The notes below the pieces were generated by a model. The model saw only the letters and a list, made by a program, of their open reading frames with translations, was not told where the DNA came from and did not search any database. A DNA stretch of 13,879 nucleotides from Blautia sp. (GTDB lineage: Bacteria > Bacillota > Clostridia > Lachnospirales > Lachnospiraceae), in the NCBI GenBank assembly GCA_017420455.1, contig JAFOJB010000142.1, positions 1 to 13,879 of the forward strand. Direction: 5' to 3'. A program made the position numbers and the translations under genes. This document shows, piece by piece, positions 1 through 5,878 of this stretch; position 1 is the stretch's first letter, and the number at the start of each line of letters is the position of its first letter.

Positions 1-120
1 AGTATTATTCTGAGGACAATCGACATGATAATGCGGACGGGCGAGGAGCCGACCGCCTCCCCCTGTGTTCCTGCAGTCAGGAGGGCAGACAGACCCCAAA
101 ATACATCCCCCGTGACACAC

Positions 121-149
121 TTGACACATGGAACTCGTTAAAATAGAAT
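121..149 (+). promoter_or_regulatory. Sigma-A-type promoter for the AAA_9 gene
   Basis: A TTGACA -35 box (121-126) and a TAGAAT -10 box (144-149) are separated by exactly 17 nt, which is near consensus. Transcription would begin around 156, giving a leader of about 50 nt before the ATG at 209. The 120 bases further upstream show no recognisable gene: two plus-strand frames and one minus-strand frame are open there but none looks convincing. The downstream gene therefore appears to have its own promoter. Confidence 0.75.
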
Positions 150-190
150 AAAATAAGCAGTGTGAAGACGGAGGCAGCCCTGGGAGGAAA

Positions 191-197
191 AAGGAGG
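191..197 (+). promoter_or_regulatory. Ribosome binding site that decides the start at 209
   Basis: AAGGAGG lies 11 nt before the ATG at 209 but only 2 nt before the in-frame GTG at 200. The spacing rules out the GTG, so the protein should begin MPRTVAIG. Confidence 0.75.
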
Positions 198-208
198 GGG
201 TGGGCAGA

Positions 209-1915
209 ATGCCAAGAACCGTTGCAATTGGGGTGCAGGATTTCGAACAATTACGGAAAAATGGATTTTTTTACGTCGATAAGACCAGCTTTATCTCTGA
301 ATGGTGGAAATCGGGAGATTCGGTTACTCTGCTGACGCGCCCGCGCCGTTTCGGGAAGACGCTGAACATGAGCATGCTGGATTACTTTTTTTCAAATAAA
401 TACACTGACAAAGGCTGCCTGTTTGAGGGACTGGAGATCTGGAAGGAAAAGGAATTCCGGAATCTGCAGGGTACCTTTCCGGTGATTTTCCTCTCTTTTG
501 CGGGAATAAAGCAGAAGAATTATGAATACACAAAATATGCGGTCAATCTGCTGCTGACAAAATTGTATAATCAATATGAGTGGCTGCTGAAGAAGGACCT
601 TTTTACTGACGCGGACAGGAAAGCCTTTTCCAGGGTAAACCCGGATATGCCGGAACCTGTTGCGGCAGAAGCACTGAATCAGCTGTGTGAATGGCTGTAC
701 CGGTATTATGGCAGGAGATGCATCATTCTTCTGGATGAATATGATACGCCCCTGCAGGAAGCTTACGTATATAACTACTGGGAGGAACTGACCGGTTTTA
801 TCCGGGGGTTATTCAATAACACTTTTAAAACAAATCCGTATCTGGAACGGGGGATCATGACGGGGATCACCAGGATCAGCAAGGAATCCATCTTTTCGGA
901 CCTGAATAATCTGAATGTTGTCACCACTACCTCTGAAGAATATGCGGCATGCTTTGGTTTTACGGAAAAAGAAGTGTTTGAAGCCATGGATGAACAGGGG
1001 ATTTCCGAAGGAGAAAAGGAGAATGTAAAGTTCTGGTATGATGGATTTACGTTTGGAAAAGTAAAAGATATCTACAATCCGTGGTCTGTCATCATGTATC
1101 TGGACAAGAGAAACTATGATACCTTCTGGGCAAATACCAGCGGTAACGGACTGATAAGCAGACTGATCCAGAGAAGCGACAGGGGGATCAAGACTGAATT
1201 CGAAAAACTTCTGAACGGAAAGAGCATAGAAGCGAGGATAGATGAACAGGTCGTCTATGATCAGCTGCCTGGAAACAGAAACGCAATCTGGAGCCTGCTG
1301 CTTGCTTCCGGCTATCTGAAGGTAAAAGAGCTGATCAGAAAAGAGAAGGACGAACTCCCCCTGTATCAGCTGGAACTCACAAACCATGAAGTAAAGCTGA
1401 TGTTTTTCCGGATGATCGAAGGATGGTTCGCGGAAGGAATTGATTTCAGCGAGTTCGTTTCTTCCATGCTTCGAGGGGATGAACGGAGCATGAACCATTA
1501 CATGAACCGCGTTGCCTTAAATACCTTCAGTTATTTCGATACCGGCAGCAAACCATCGGATCAGAAAGAACCGGAACGTTTTTATCATGGATTTGTACTG
1601 GGCCTGCTGGTGGATAAAGCAGGAAGTTATCTGATTAAATCCAACAGGGAAAGTGGATTGGGCCGGTATGATGTGGTGCTGGAACCCAGGAATATAAATG
1701 ACCCGGCTGTTATCATGGAATTTAAGGTCTTTGATCCGAAGGACAGAGAGAAGGACCTGGAGGATACTGCGAAAAATGCGCTGATACAGATCGAAGAAAA
1801 AAAATACGATACAGATCTTCTTTCGCGGGGGATTGCGCCGGACAGGATCCTGAAATATGGATTTGCATTTGAAGGTGAGAGGTGCCTGATCCGGAAAGCG
1901 GAAATTAATGGTTGA
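209..1915 (+). CDS. AAA_9 / PD-(D/E)XK nuclease-like family protein
   Basis: This 568-residue protein is a predicted ATP-binding protein with a nuclease-like C-terminus. It matches the widespread AAA_9 (AAA-ATPase-like) plus PDDEXK_9 family, which is very common in gut Clostridia and Bacteroidetes and often present in many copies per genome. The N-terminus has the family opening (F-x-x-L-R, YVDKT) and a variant Walker A, RPRRFGKT, at residues 44-51. A Walker B-like CIILLDEYDTP has its acidic pair at D176/E177. Near the C-terminus, RYDVVL (D488) followed by IMEFKV (E504, K506) gives the D...ExK pattern of PD-(D/E)XK enzymes. Length and domain order look complete. The ATG at 209 is preferred over the GTG at 200 because of the Shine-Dalgarno spacing. 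It has its own promoter and no partner gene in the same unit. The cellular role of the family is not established; defence or mobile-element roles have been suggested, and I cannot choose between them here. Confidence 0.9.
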   Translation: MPRTVAIGVQDFEQLRKNGFFYVDKTSFISEWWKSGDSVTLLTRPRRFGKTLNMSMLDYFFSNKYTDKGCLFEGLEIWKEKEFRNLQGTFPVIFLSFAGIKQKNYEYTKYAVNLLLTKLYNQYEWLLKKDLFTDADRKAFSRVNPDMPEPVAAEALNQLCEWLYRYYGRRCIILLDEYDTPLQEAYVYNYWEELTGFIRGLFNNTFKTNPYLERGIMTGITRISKESIFSDLNNLNVVTTTSEEYAACFGFTEKEVFEAMDEQGISEGEKENVKFWYDGFTFGKVKDIYNPWSVIMYLDKRNYDTFWANTSGNGLISRLIQRSDRGIKTEFEKLLNGKSIEARIDEQVVYDQLPGNRNAIWSLLLASGYLKVKELIRKEKDELPLYQLELTNHEVKLMFFRMIEGWFAEGIDFSEFVSSMLRGDERSMNHYMNRVALNTFSYFDTGSKPSDQKEPERFYHGFVLGLLVDKAGSYLIKSNRESGLGRYDVVLEPRNINDPAVIMEFKVFDPKDREKDLEDTAKNALIQIEEKKYDTDLLSRGIAPDRILKYGFAFEGERCLIRKAEING

Positions 1916-1940
1916 TTCCGGGATTTATTTCTACTATAAT
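1912..1940 (+). promoter_or_regulatory. Candidate promoter for the DUF1858 gene
   Basis: TTGATT (1912-1917) and a perfect TATAAT (1935-1940) are 17 nt apart; the -35 box overlaps the stop codon of the AAA_9 gene. A second -35-like TTGACA at 1948-1953 has only a weak -10 (AATCAT, 18 nt spacing). Either would give a leader of about 120-150 nt that contains the intergenic repeat at 2000-2089. Confidence 0.5.
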
Positions 1941-1999
1941 ATACCCGTTGACAAAAAGCCGGAAAGGCTGGAATCATATATCTGACAGATCAGGATTCA

Positions 2000-2089
2000 G
2001 ATTCTGCCGATGGCCGTGTGATGGCCGGATCTGCAGAATGCCATCCGGCAGCAATGTCTGTCAGTATATTCCTGTAAATAAGAGGAGGA
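2000..2089 (+). repeat. Intergenic leader repeat, copy 1 (upstream of the DUF1858 gene)
   Basis: This 90-nt stretch aligns by hand over its whole length with 10985-11073 upstream of sua5. About three quarters of the columns are identical. The last 33 nt are the best conserved (28 of 33) and end in the Shine-Dalgarno of the gene. It contains a 7-bp inverted repeat, GCCGGAT (2024-2030) with ATCCGGC (2043-2049). That stem is not conserved in copy 2, which folds in a different place. It could be a shared promoter/leader or a small dispersed repeat. Confidence 0.65.
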
Positions 2090-2095
2090 AAAGAT

Positions 2096-2299
2096 ATGGC
2101 ACAGGTAACGAAGAACACGCTGATCGGGGAACTGCTTCAGATCGATCCTAACATCGCAGTGATCCTTATGAGAGCAGGAATGCACTGCATCGGGTGTCCG
2201 TCTTCCCAGATGGAATCCCTGGAGGAAGCTTCCATGGTTCATGGACTGGATGCAGATGTCCTGACCCAGCAGATCAACGATTTTCTTGCAGCGAACTGA
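2096..2299 (+). CDS. DUF1858 redox-disulfide domain protein
   Basis: A 67-residue cytosolic protein that is essentially one DUF1858 domain (TIGR03980-like, described as the hybrid cluster protein-associated redox disulfide domain). The diagnostic features are the early hydrophobic helix ([23 protein letters not shown]) and the CIGC motif at residues 31-34 followed by [11 protein letters not shown]. The two cysteines are taken to form a redox-active disulfide; a link to hybrid cluster protein or nitrosative stress comes from other genomes and no such partner is in this window. The ATG at 2096 is supported by GAGGAGG 8 nt upstream. It is the only gene in its unit, ended by the terminator at 2381-2429. 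It is full length, and the family call is firm although the function is not. Confidence 0.9.
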   Translation: MAQVTKNTLIGELLQIDPNIAVILMRAGMHCIGCPSSQMESLEEASMVHGLDADVLTQQINDFLAAN

Positions 2300-2380
2300 T
2301 AAAGAAAAGTAACGGTTCATGGCCTCGCCGGCCGGGTACTGGTACAAGGAAAAAAACAGGGATGCAGAGACATTCCTGAA

Positions 2381-2429
2381 AAAAAGGCTGTGAAACAAGG
2401 AGCAAGTATCCTTGTTTCACAGCCTTTTT
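2381..2429. terminator. Perfect bidirectional terminator between the DUF1858 gene and mecA
   Basis: The left arm (2381-2401) and right arm (2409-2429) are perfectly complementary over 21 bp, with a 7-nt loop (GCAAGTA). The A5 and T5 ends are part of the stem, so a U-tract follows the GC-rich stem on both strands. It sits between the convergent DUF1858 gene (plus) and mecA (minus) and can end both. Confidence 0.92.
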
Positions 2430-2452
2430 GCTGCGATACAGGTTGAGGGGGG

Positions 2453-3208
2453 TTATTGCTGGTTCAGTTTTGATAACTGCTGCAGCGCGTCTTTGGTGAT
2501 CAGATCGCCATGCTCCAGGAGATATGCTTCTCCTGCCCGCTGCAAAGGCTTCCCTACACCGTACTCCGAGAGGATATTGCAGACCCGGTTGAAATCTTCC
2601 GGGCTGCAGCTGCTCTGGTGGAGCACCAGATGATATTCATTTGCGCTGTTCTCCCGGTACAGAAGGTTTTCGCCCTGATAGAAACCGTTCAGGCCCTGGG
2701 CCGCCTTGATCACATGGTCCAGGGTAGGGAAGATGAAGAGCCGGAGGATATTGACATCCTCTGTGCTTTCGGAAGCAGCCTGTGCCTCTGCCGGAGCAGC
2801 GGTCTCTTCTCCCTGCTTTGTTGCGGCGATCTTCTGACGGGCTTCCCGGATCTTCTGGAAGAGATCCAGAATGCTGTCCGCGCCGTCCAACTGGATATTC
2901 TCCTGCAGCTGCGCGTTCTTGAAGGGAGCGAATTTGGAAAAGCGGGTATCCAGCTCCTCCGGATCCTCCACCTTGGTGATGATCAGTATGATGCTTTCGG
3001 CACTGACGGGGATGGCTTCGATCATGAGGGGAATATTGTCCGCCTCGAAGCCGAACTGTACCTGCGCCTGCTGCATCATATCCCTGAAAAGCTGTTTTGC
3101 TTTATCTGTACCATAGGCCAGTTCGCTCAGGCGAATATGATGATTCTCCAGATCCTGACGTGTCAGGGTGCAGCGAATCTGATTTTCATTGATCTTTTCT
3201 ATTTTCAT
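2453..3208 (-). CDS. mecA: Adaptor protein MecA
   Basis: A 251-residue MecA/YpbH-family adaptor. In Bacillus the family binds ClpC, drives its assembly and delivers substrates such as ComK to ClpCP proteolysis. The N-terminal substrate-binding part begins MKIEKINENQIRCTLTRQDL and runs to about residue 95. The C-terminal ClpC-binding domain runs from about 152 to 251 (NILRLFIFPTLDHVIKAAQGL, then the ...EYGVGKP region). A low-complexity Ala/Glu/Ser/Thr linker at about 126-150 makes it longer than the B. subtilis protein (218 aa). An open frame continues upstream to 3487, but the family start is the ATG at 3208, and the extension lies across the promoter at 3297-3326. The ribosome site is modest (AGGA, 9 nt before the ATG). 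It is monocistronic and ended by the shared hairpin at 2381-2429. The family is certain; the substrate in this organism is not known. Confidence 0.95.
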   Translation of the reverse strand: MKIEKINENQIRCTLTRQDLENHHIRLSELAYGTDKAKQLFRDMMQQAQVQFGFEADNIPLMIEAIPVSAESIILIITKVEDPEELDTRFSKFAPFKNAQLQENIQLDGADSILDLFQKIREARQKIAATKQGEETAAPAEAQAASESTEDVNILRLFIFPTLDHVIKAAQGLNGFYQGENLLYRENSANEYHLVLHQSSCSPEDFNRVCNILSEYGVGKPLQRAGEAYLLEHGDLITKDALQQLSKLNQQ

Positions 3209-3296
3209 GTAATCACATCCTGTTCCTGATCTAAGGATCGATCCAGGAATAACTGTCTCAATCCTGAAGTAACCAACAGATAGGTATTTGTTTCTT

Positions 3297-3326
3297 ATTA
3301 TATAACACCCGGATGCAGAATGTAAA
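3297..3326 (-). promoter_or_regulatory. Promoter of mecA (minus strand)
   Basis: Read on the minus strand, TTTACA (3326-3321) and a perfect TATAAT (3302-3297) are separated by 18 nt. Transcription should begin near 3290 and give a leader of about 80 nt. The 10-bp palindrome GGATCGATCC (3235-3244) lies in that leader. Confidence 0.7.
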
Positions 3327-3398
3327 GAAAACTTCATGCCAGAAATGGAAAAAATTCGGGAGAAATAGCGCAAAGTTTTGATAAATCCGTGAAAATCC

Positions 3399-3427
3399 TT
3401 GAAAAGCCGGAGGGATAGCGGTAAAAT
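3399..3427 (+). promoter_or_regulatory. Plus-strand promoter upstream of the small gene at 3610
   Basis: TTGAAA (3399-3404) and TAAAAT (3422-3427) are 17 nt apart, a good sigma-A match divergent from the mecA promoter. A start near 3434 would give an unusually long leader of about 180-200 nt before the small gene. The gene-free stretch 3209-3609 thus holds two divergent promoters and two hairpins. Confidence 0.6.
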
Positions 3428-3495
3428 GGCAATGGGTCGGAAGATTGCCGGAACAAACTGAAACACACAATTACATATCAGGATCATAGCCAGTA

Positions 3496-3538
3496 CTTCT
3501 GCAAGCTCATCTCATGCAGCGTTCCGCTGCGGCAGAAG
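3496..3538 (+). other. Stem-in-stem structure in the leader of the small gene
   Basis: An outer stem CTTCTGC (3496-3502) with GCAGAAG (3532-3538) encloses an inner hairpin GCAGCG (3516-3521), loop TTC, CGCTGC (3525-3530). No T-tract follows, so it is not a simple terminator. It may be a regulatory or stabilising RNA structure. Confidence 0.4.
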
Positions 3539-3582
3539 AAAAATCCCACCACAAGATAAAAATCAGCGTCGGCATTTCCCCC

Positions 3583-3602
3583 ACATGAAAGTGTTTTCAT
3601 GT
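3583..3602 (+). other. 8-bp hairpin just before an orphan Shine-Dalgarno
   Basis: ACATGAAA (3583-3590), loop GTGT, TTTCATGT (3595-3602) is a perfect inverted repeat. TTTCATG recurs directly at 3606-3612 and overlaps the ATG at 3610. The hairpin ends 13 nt before the strong ribosome site at 3616-3624, so it could be an operator or a translational control hairpin. Confidence 0.4.
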
Positions 3603-3609
3603 CCATTTC

Positions 3610-3906
3610 ATGCGGAAAGGAGGGCAGAAGAATACGGAAAGTATATCACATCGTAAAAAGGGGAAGAATCTTCGGAAACCTCTGCAGAGGGAGCTGGAGA
3701 TCTACCGGGAAAACGGGATATCCCTGTTCCTCGATGGGGTGCCCAGTACGCCGAAATCTATTGCCAGAGCCTGTGCGGTAGCAGAGGACGGCGTATATAT
3801 GCGGGACTATACCTCCGACAGCCGGGGGAGAATTGCCCGTGTAGACTTTGATTTTATCAGAGAACGACCAGAAATGAGGAAAAACAGCCCTGTGAAAAAG
3901 CCATGA
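3610..3906 (+). CDS. Small unrecognised protein, probably with a damaged 5' end
   Basis: This frame gives up to 98 residues. I do not recognise the family. The central part looks like real coding sequence: a charged helix-like start (LQRELEIYRENG), then ISLFLDGVPSTPKSIARACA, then EDGVYMRDYTSD and RIARVDFDFI. There are no membrane segments. The start is wrong for a normal gene: the only in-frame ATG (3610) has no ribosome site before it. A near-perfect AAAGGAGGG (3616-3624) instead lies downstream, inside the frame, and points at an ATA (3632) in the +2-shifted frame. That frame reads IRKVYHIVK. Restoring one base near the AAAAAGGGG run (3655-3663) would fuse it to the main frame as RKVYHIVKKGKNLRKPLQ. 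I infer an ATG-to-ATA change plus a one-base deletion, or sequence errors. The unit has its own promoter (3399) and terminator (4038). Confidence 0.5.
   Translation: MRKGGQKNTESISHRKKGKNLRKPLQRELEIYRENGISLFLDGVPSTPKSIARACAVAEDGVYMRDYTSDSRGRIARVDFDFIRERPEMRKNSPVKKP
3616..3624 (+). promoter_or_regulatory. Orphan strong ribosome binding site
   Basis: AAAGGAGGG is followed at the ideal distance (8 nt after GGAGG) by ATA at 3632, not by ATG, GTG or TTG. See the small gene at 3610. Confidence 0.5.
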
Positions 3907-4037
3907 TGGGGCCGGATGAAATCTATGGCGTGACGCGGCGGCGTTTACTGCCTGCCGTATAAAATCGTAAGAGATTGCGGAAAGGTTACTGCAGATCGGG
4001 GAAACCCCTGCTCAAAATCCTGCAGAAAACTGATGAG
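3907..4037 (+). other. Non-coding trailer of the small gene
   Basis: Between the small gene and its terminator I see no convincing coding sequence. A 19-codon frame beginning at 3903 overlaps the previous stop (ATGA) but has no family features. The stretch also holds a 4-bp GGGG-AAA-CCCC hairpin flanked by two TGCAG repeats. It may be decayed sequence. Confidence 0.3.
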
Positions 4038-4095
4038 AATACCGCGCAGAGAGTGAAAGGAGAAAAAACATCCCCTCTTTGCGCGGTATTTTTAT
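4038..4095 (+). terminator. Rho-independent terminator after the small gene
   Basis: The left arm (4038-4053, AATACCGCGCAGAGAG) pairs with the right arm (4075-4090) over 16 bp with one G-T wobble. The loop is A-rich and a run of T follows (TTTTTATATT). It separates the small gene from the GH18 operon. Confidence 0.88.
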
Positions 4096-4127
4096 ATTAC
4101 TATCCCATATGCAAGATAATAAAATTA

Positions 4128-4136
4128 TGATATACT
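4128..4136 (+). promoter_or_regulatory. Candidate extended -10 promoter for the GH18/GT-C operon
   Basis: TGATATACT fits an extended -10 (TGn followed by TATACT at 4131-4136). The -35 region is poor (around 4108). It lies after the upstream terminator and about 80 nt before the first gene, which is the expected place. No better candidate is visible between 4096 and 4215. Confidence 0.4.
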
Positions 4137-4215
4137 AATGACTGATTCCTGCCCTTTATTGCATGAACTGTAACCCATTATCGTGCTGTCGAATGGAAAT
4201 CGAAATGGAGGATAT

Positions 4216-5877
4216 ATGAGAGAAAAAAGAAAAACACACCTGTTTGTGCTGCTGCTGATCCTGCTGGTGGCACTTGCAGGGGGGATCACTTTTGTGATAA
4301 ACAAGTATGTTCCGTCAAAACAGCAGATGGATCTGAACCTGTATTATGGCGGCCTTTCTCAGGGGGAGGCGGCGCTGGTCCTGGAAACAGAAATTCTGGA
4401 GGAAAGAGGGCTTCATGAAGGGGAAACCTGGTATCTGCCCCTTTCTGTAGTAAATTCCCGCCTGAACCAGCGGTATTTCTGGGATGAAAAGGAATCTCAG
4501 ATTTTGTACGCGACTCCGTCTGAGCTGGTCCGGGTGCCTGCCGAAGCGGCCGGTGGAGGAAGTGTTTACCTGAAGAACGGCACGGTCTTCCTTTCCCTGC
4601 CCTTTGTGCAGCAGTTTACCGATGTGGATCTGGTGACCGGGATGGGGCCGGACCGTATTGCGATGCGGAATGATTTCAGTGAAAAACAGGTGGTGACGGT
4701 AGAAAAAGGGACGGCACTGCGGTATGAAAGCGGGATCAAGTCCGATGTGCTCATCTATGTGGCCCCCGGGGACGTGCTGCTTCTTATGGAGGATCTGGAG
4801 GGCTGGTATAAAGCGGCTTCCAGAGACGGTTTTATAGGGTATGTGCAGAAGAAGGCGGTTTCTGCTCCGGCCATACAGAGTCAGGACAGGCCGCAGGTAA
4901 GAGAAGAATACTCTCATTTTACCCGGGAGGATCCGGTGGTGCTGGTGTGGCATAATATGGATATCAATTATCCTGAGGGGAACGGCTATCTGACAGACTA
5001 TACCCGGAATATGTCCGGCGTAAATGTGATCTCGCCCACCTGGATGCGGCTGCATGAGGATAACAGCGGGAATCTGATAAGCATTGTCTCTTCCGATTAT
5101 GTGGAGAAAGCCCATCAGATGGGACTGCAGGTCTGGGGACTTGTGGATAACTTCGGAGCCTGCAGCACCCTTTCCATTATTTCTTCTACGGATACCCGCC
5201 AGAGGCTTGTGCAGAACCTGATCGCAGAGGCATTGTCCTGCGGGATGGACGGGATCAATGTGGATTTTGAGAGCCTCAGCGAGGAAGCCGGAAACTATTT
5301 CCTGGAATTCCTGAGGGAGCTTTCGATCGAGACGCATAAGAATCATCTGGTGCTTTCCGTGGACAATCCTGTACCGCAGAGTTATACCAGCCATTACGAC
5401 CGGAAGGAGCAGGGGGAAGTGGTGGACTATGTGATCATCATGGGCTATGACGAGCACGGAAACTGGGAACCGCAGAATCCGGGATCTCTGGCTTCCTTGC
5501 CCTGGGTGGAACAGGGAATTGTCGATACCATCGCAGAGGCTCCCGCGGAAAGGGTCATCAATGCCATCCCCTTCTACACCGCTGTATGGATGATGTCGGG
5601 AAGCATGGGCATGGAAAATGTGAGCATGGCCCGGCAGAATGAGATGGTGAAGGAATACAAGGCGGAAATCTACTGGGATAAGACGGTTTCCCAGAATGTG
5701 GCCACCTATGAGCGGGATGGGCAGGATTACAAGATCTGGATGGAGGACAATGCCTCGATAGCAGAGAAAGTGAAACTGGTACCGAAATATGATCTTGCCG
5801 GACTGGCCTGCTGGAGGCTTGGCCAGGAGGATAATTCCATCTGGCAGACGATTGCTGAGAATTTGAGACGAGGGTAA
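4216..5877 (+). CDS. Membrane-anchored glycoside hydrolase family 18 protein with SH3-like domain
   Basis: A 553-residue protein anchored by one N-terminal membrane segment (residues 8-28, after a KRK-rich cytosolic tip) with the rest outside the cell. Residues about 35-150 resemble the copper amine oxidase N-terminal-like (stalk) domain. Residues about 159-215 resemble a bacterial SH3 domain (EGWYKAASRDGFIGYVQ). The GH18 domain covers about 235-550. It has the catalytic signature DGINVDFE at 345-352 with the acid E352, and the conserved MGYDEH at 409-414. This layout recalls the YaaH/SleL/YdhD branch, which cuts cortex or wall peptidoglycan glycan strands, rather than secreted chitinases. 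An in-frame GTG at 4183 exists but lacks a ribosome site; the ATG at 4216 has GGAGG 4 nt upstream. It is the first gene of a three-gene operon. The family is firm; the substrate is inferred. Confidence 0.9.
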   Translation: MREKRKTHLFVLLLILLVALAGGITFVINKYVPSKQQMDLNLYYGGLSQGEAALVLETEILEERGLHEGETWYLPLSVVNSRLNQRYFWDEKESQILYATPSELVRVPAEAAGGGSVYLKNGTVFLSLPFVQQFTDVDLVTGMGPDRIAMRNDFSEKQVVTVEKGTALRYESGIKSDVLIYVAPGDVLLLMEDLEGWYKAASRDGFIGYVQKKAVSAPAIQSQDRPQVREEYSHFTREDPVVLVWHNMDINYPEGNGYLTDYTRNMSGVNVISPTWMRLHEDNSGNLISIVSSDYVEKAHQMGLQVWGLVDNFGACSTLSIISSTDTRQRLVQNLIAEALSCGMDGINVDFESLSEEAGNYFLEFLRELSIETHKNHLVLSVDNPVPQSYTSHYDRKEQGEVVDYVIIMGYDEHGNWEPQNPGSLASLPWVEQGIVDTIAEAPAERVINAIPFYTAVWMMSGSMGMENVSMARQNEMVKEYKAEIYWDKTVSQNVATYERDGQDYKIWMEDNASIAEKVKLVPKYDLAGLACWRLGQEDNSIWQTIAENLRRG

Positions 5878-5878
5878 A

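Noticed and set aside
1..141. Open frames at the left edge, including a 43-codon Cys-rich minus-strand frame starting at 129
   Set aside because: Two plus frames and one minus frame are open at once, none has a ribosome site or recognisable protein features, and the minus frame would overlap the -35 box of the promoter at 121-149.
200..208. GTG start for the AAA_9 protein
   Set aside because: The AAGGAGG would be only 2 nt from the GTG; the ATG at 209 has normal spacing.
3209..3487. N-terminal extension of mecA by 93 residues
   Set aside because: The family start is the ATG at 3208, and the extension crosses a good promoter on the same strand; its residues do not look like MecA.
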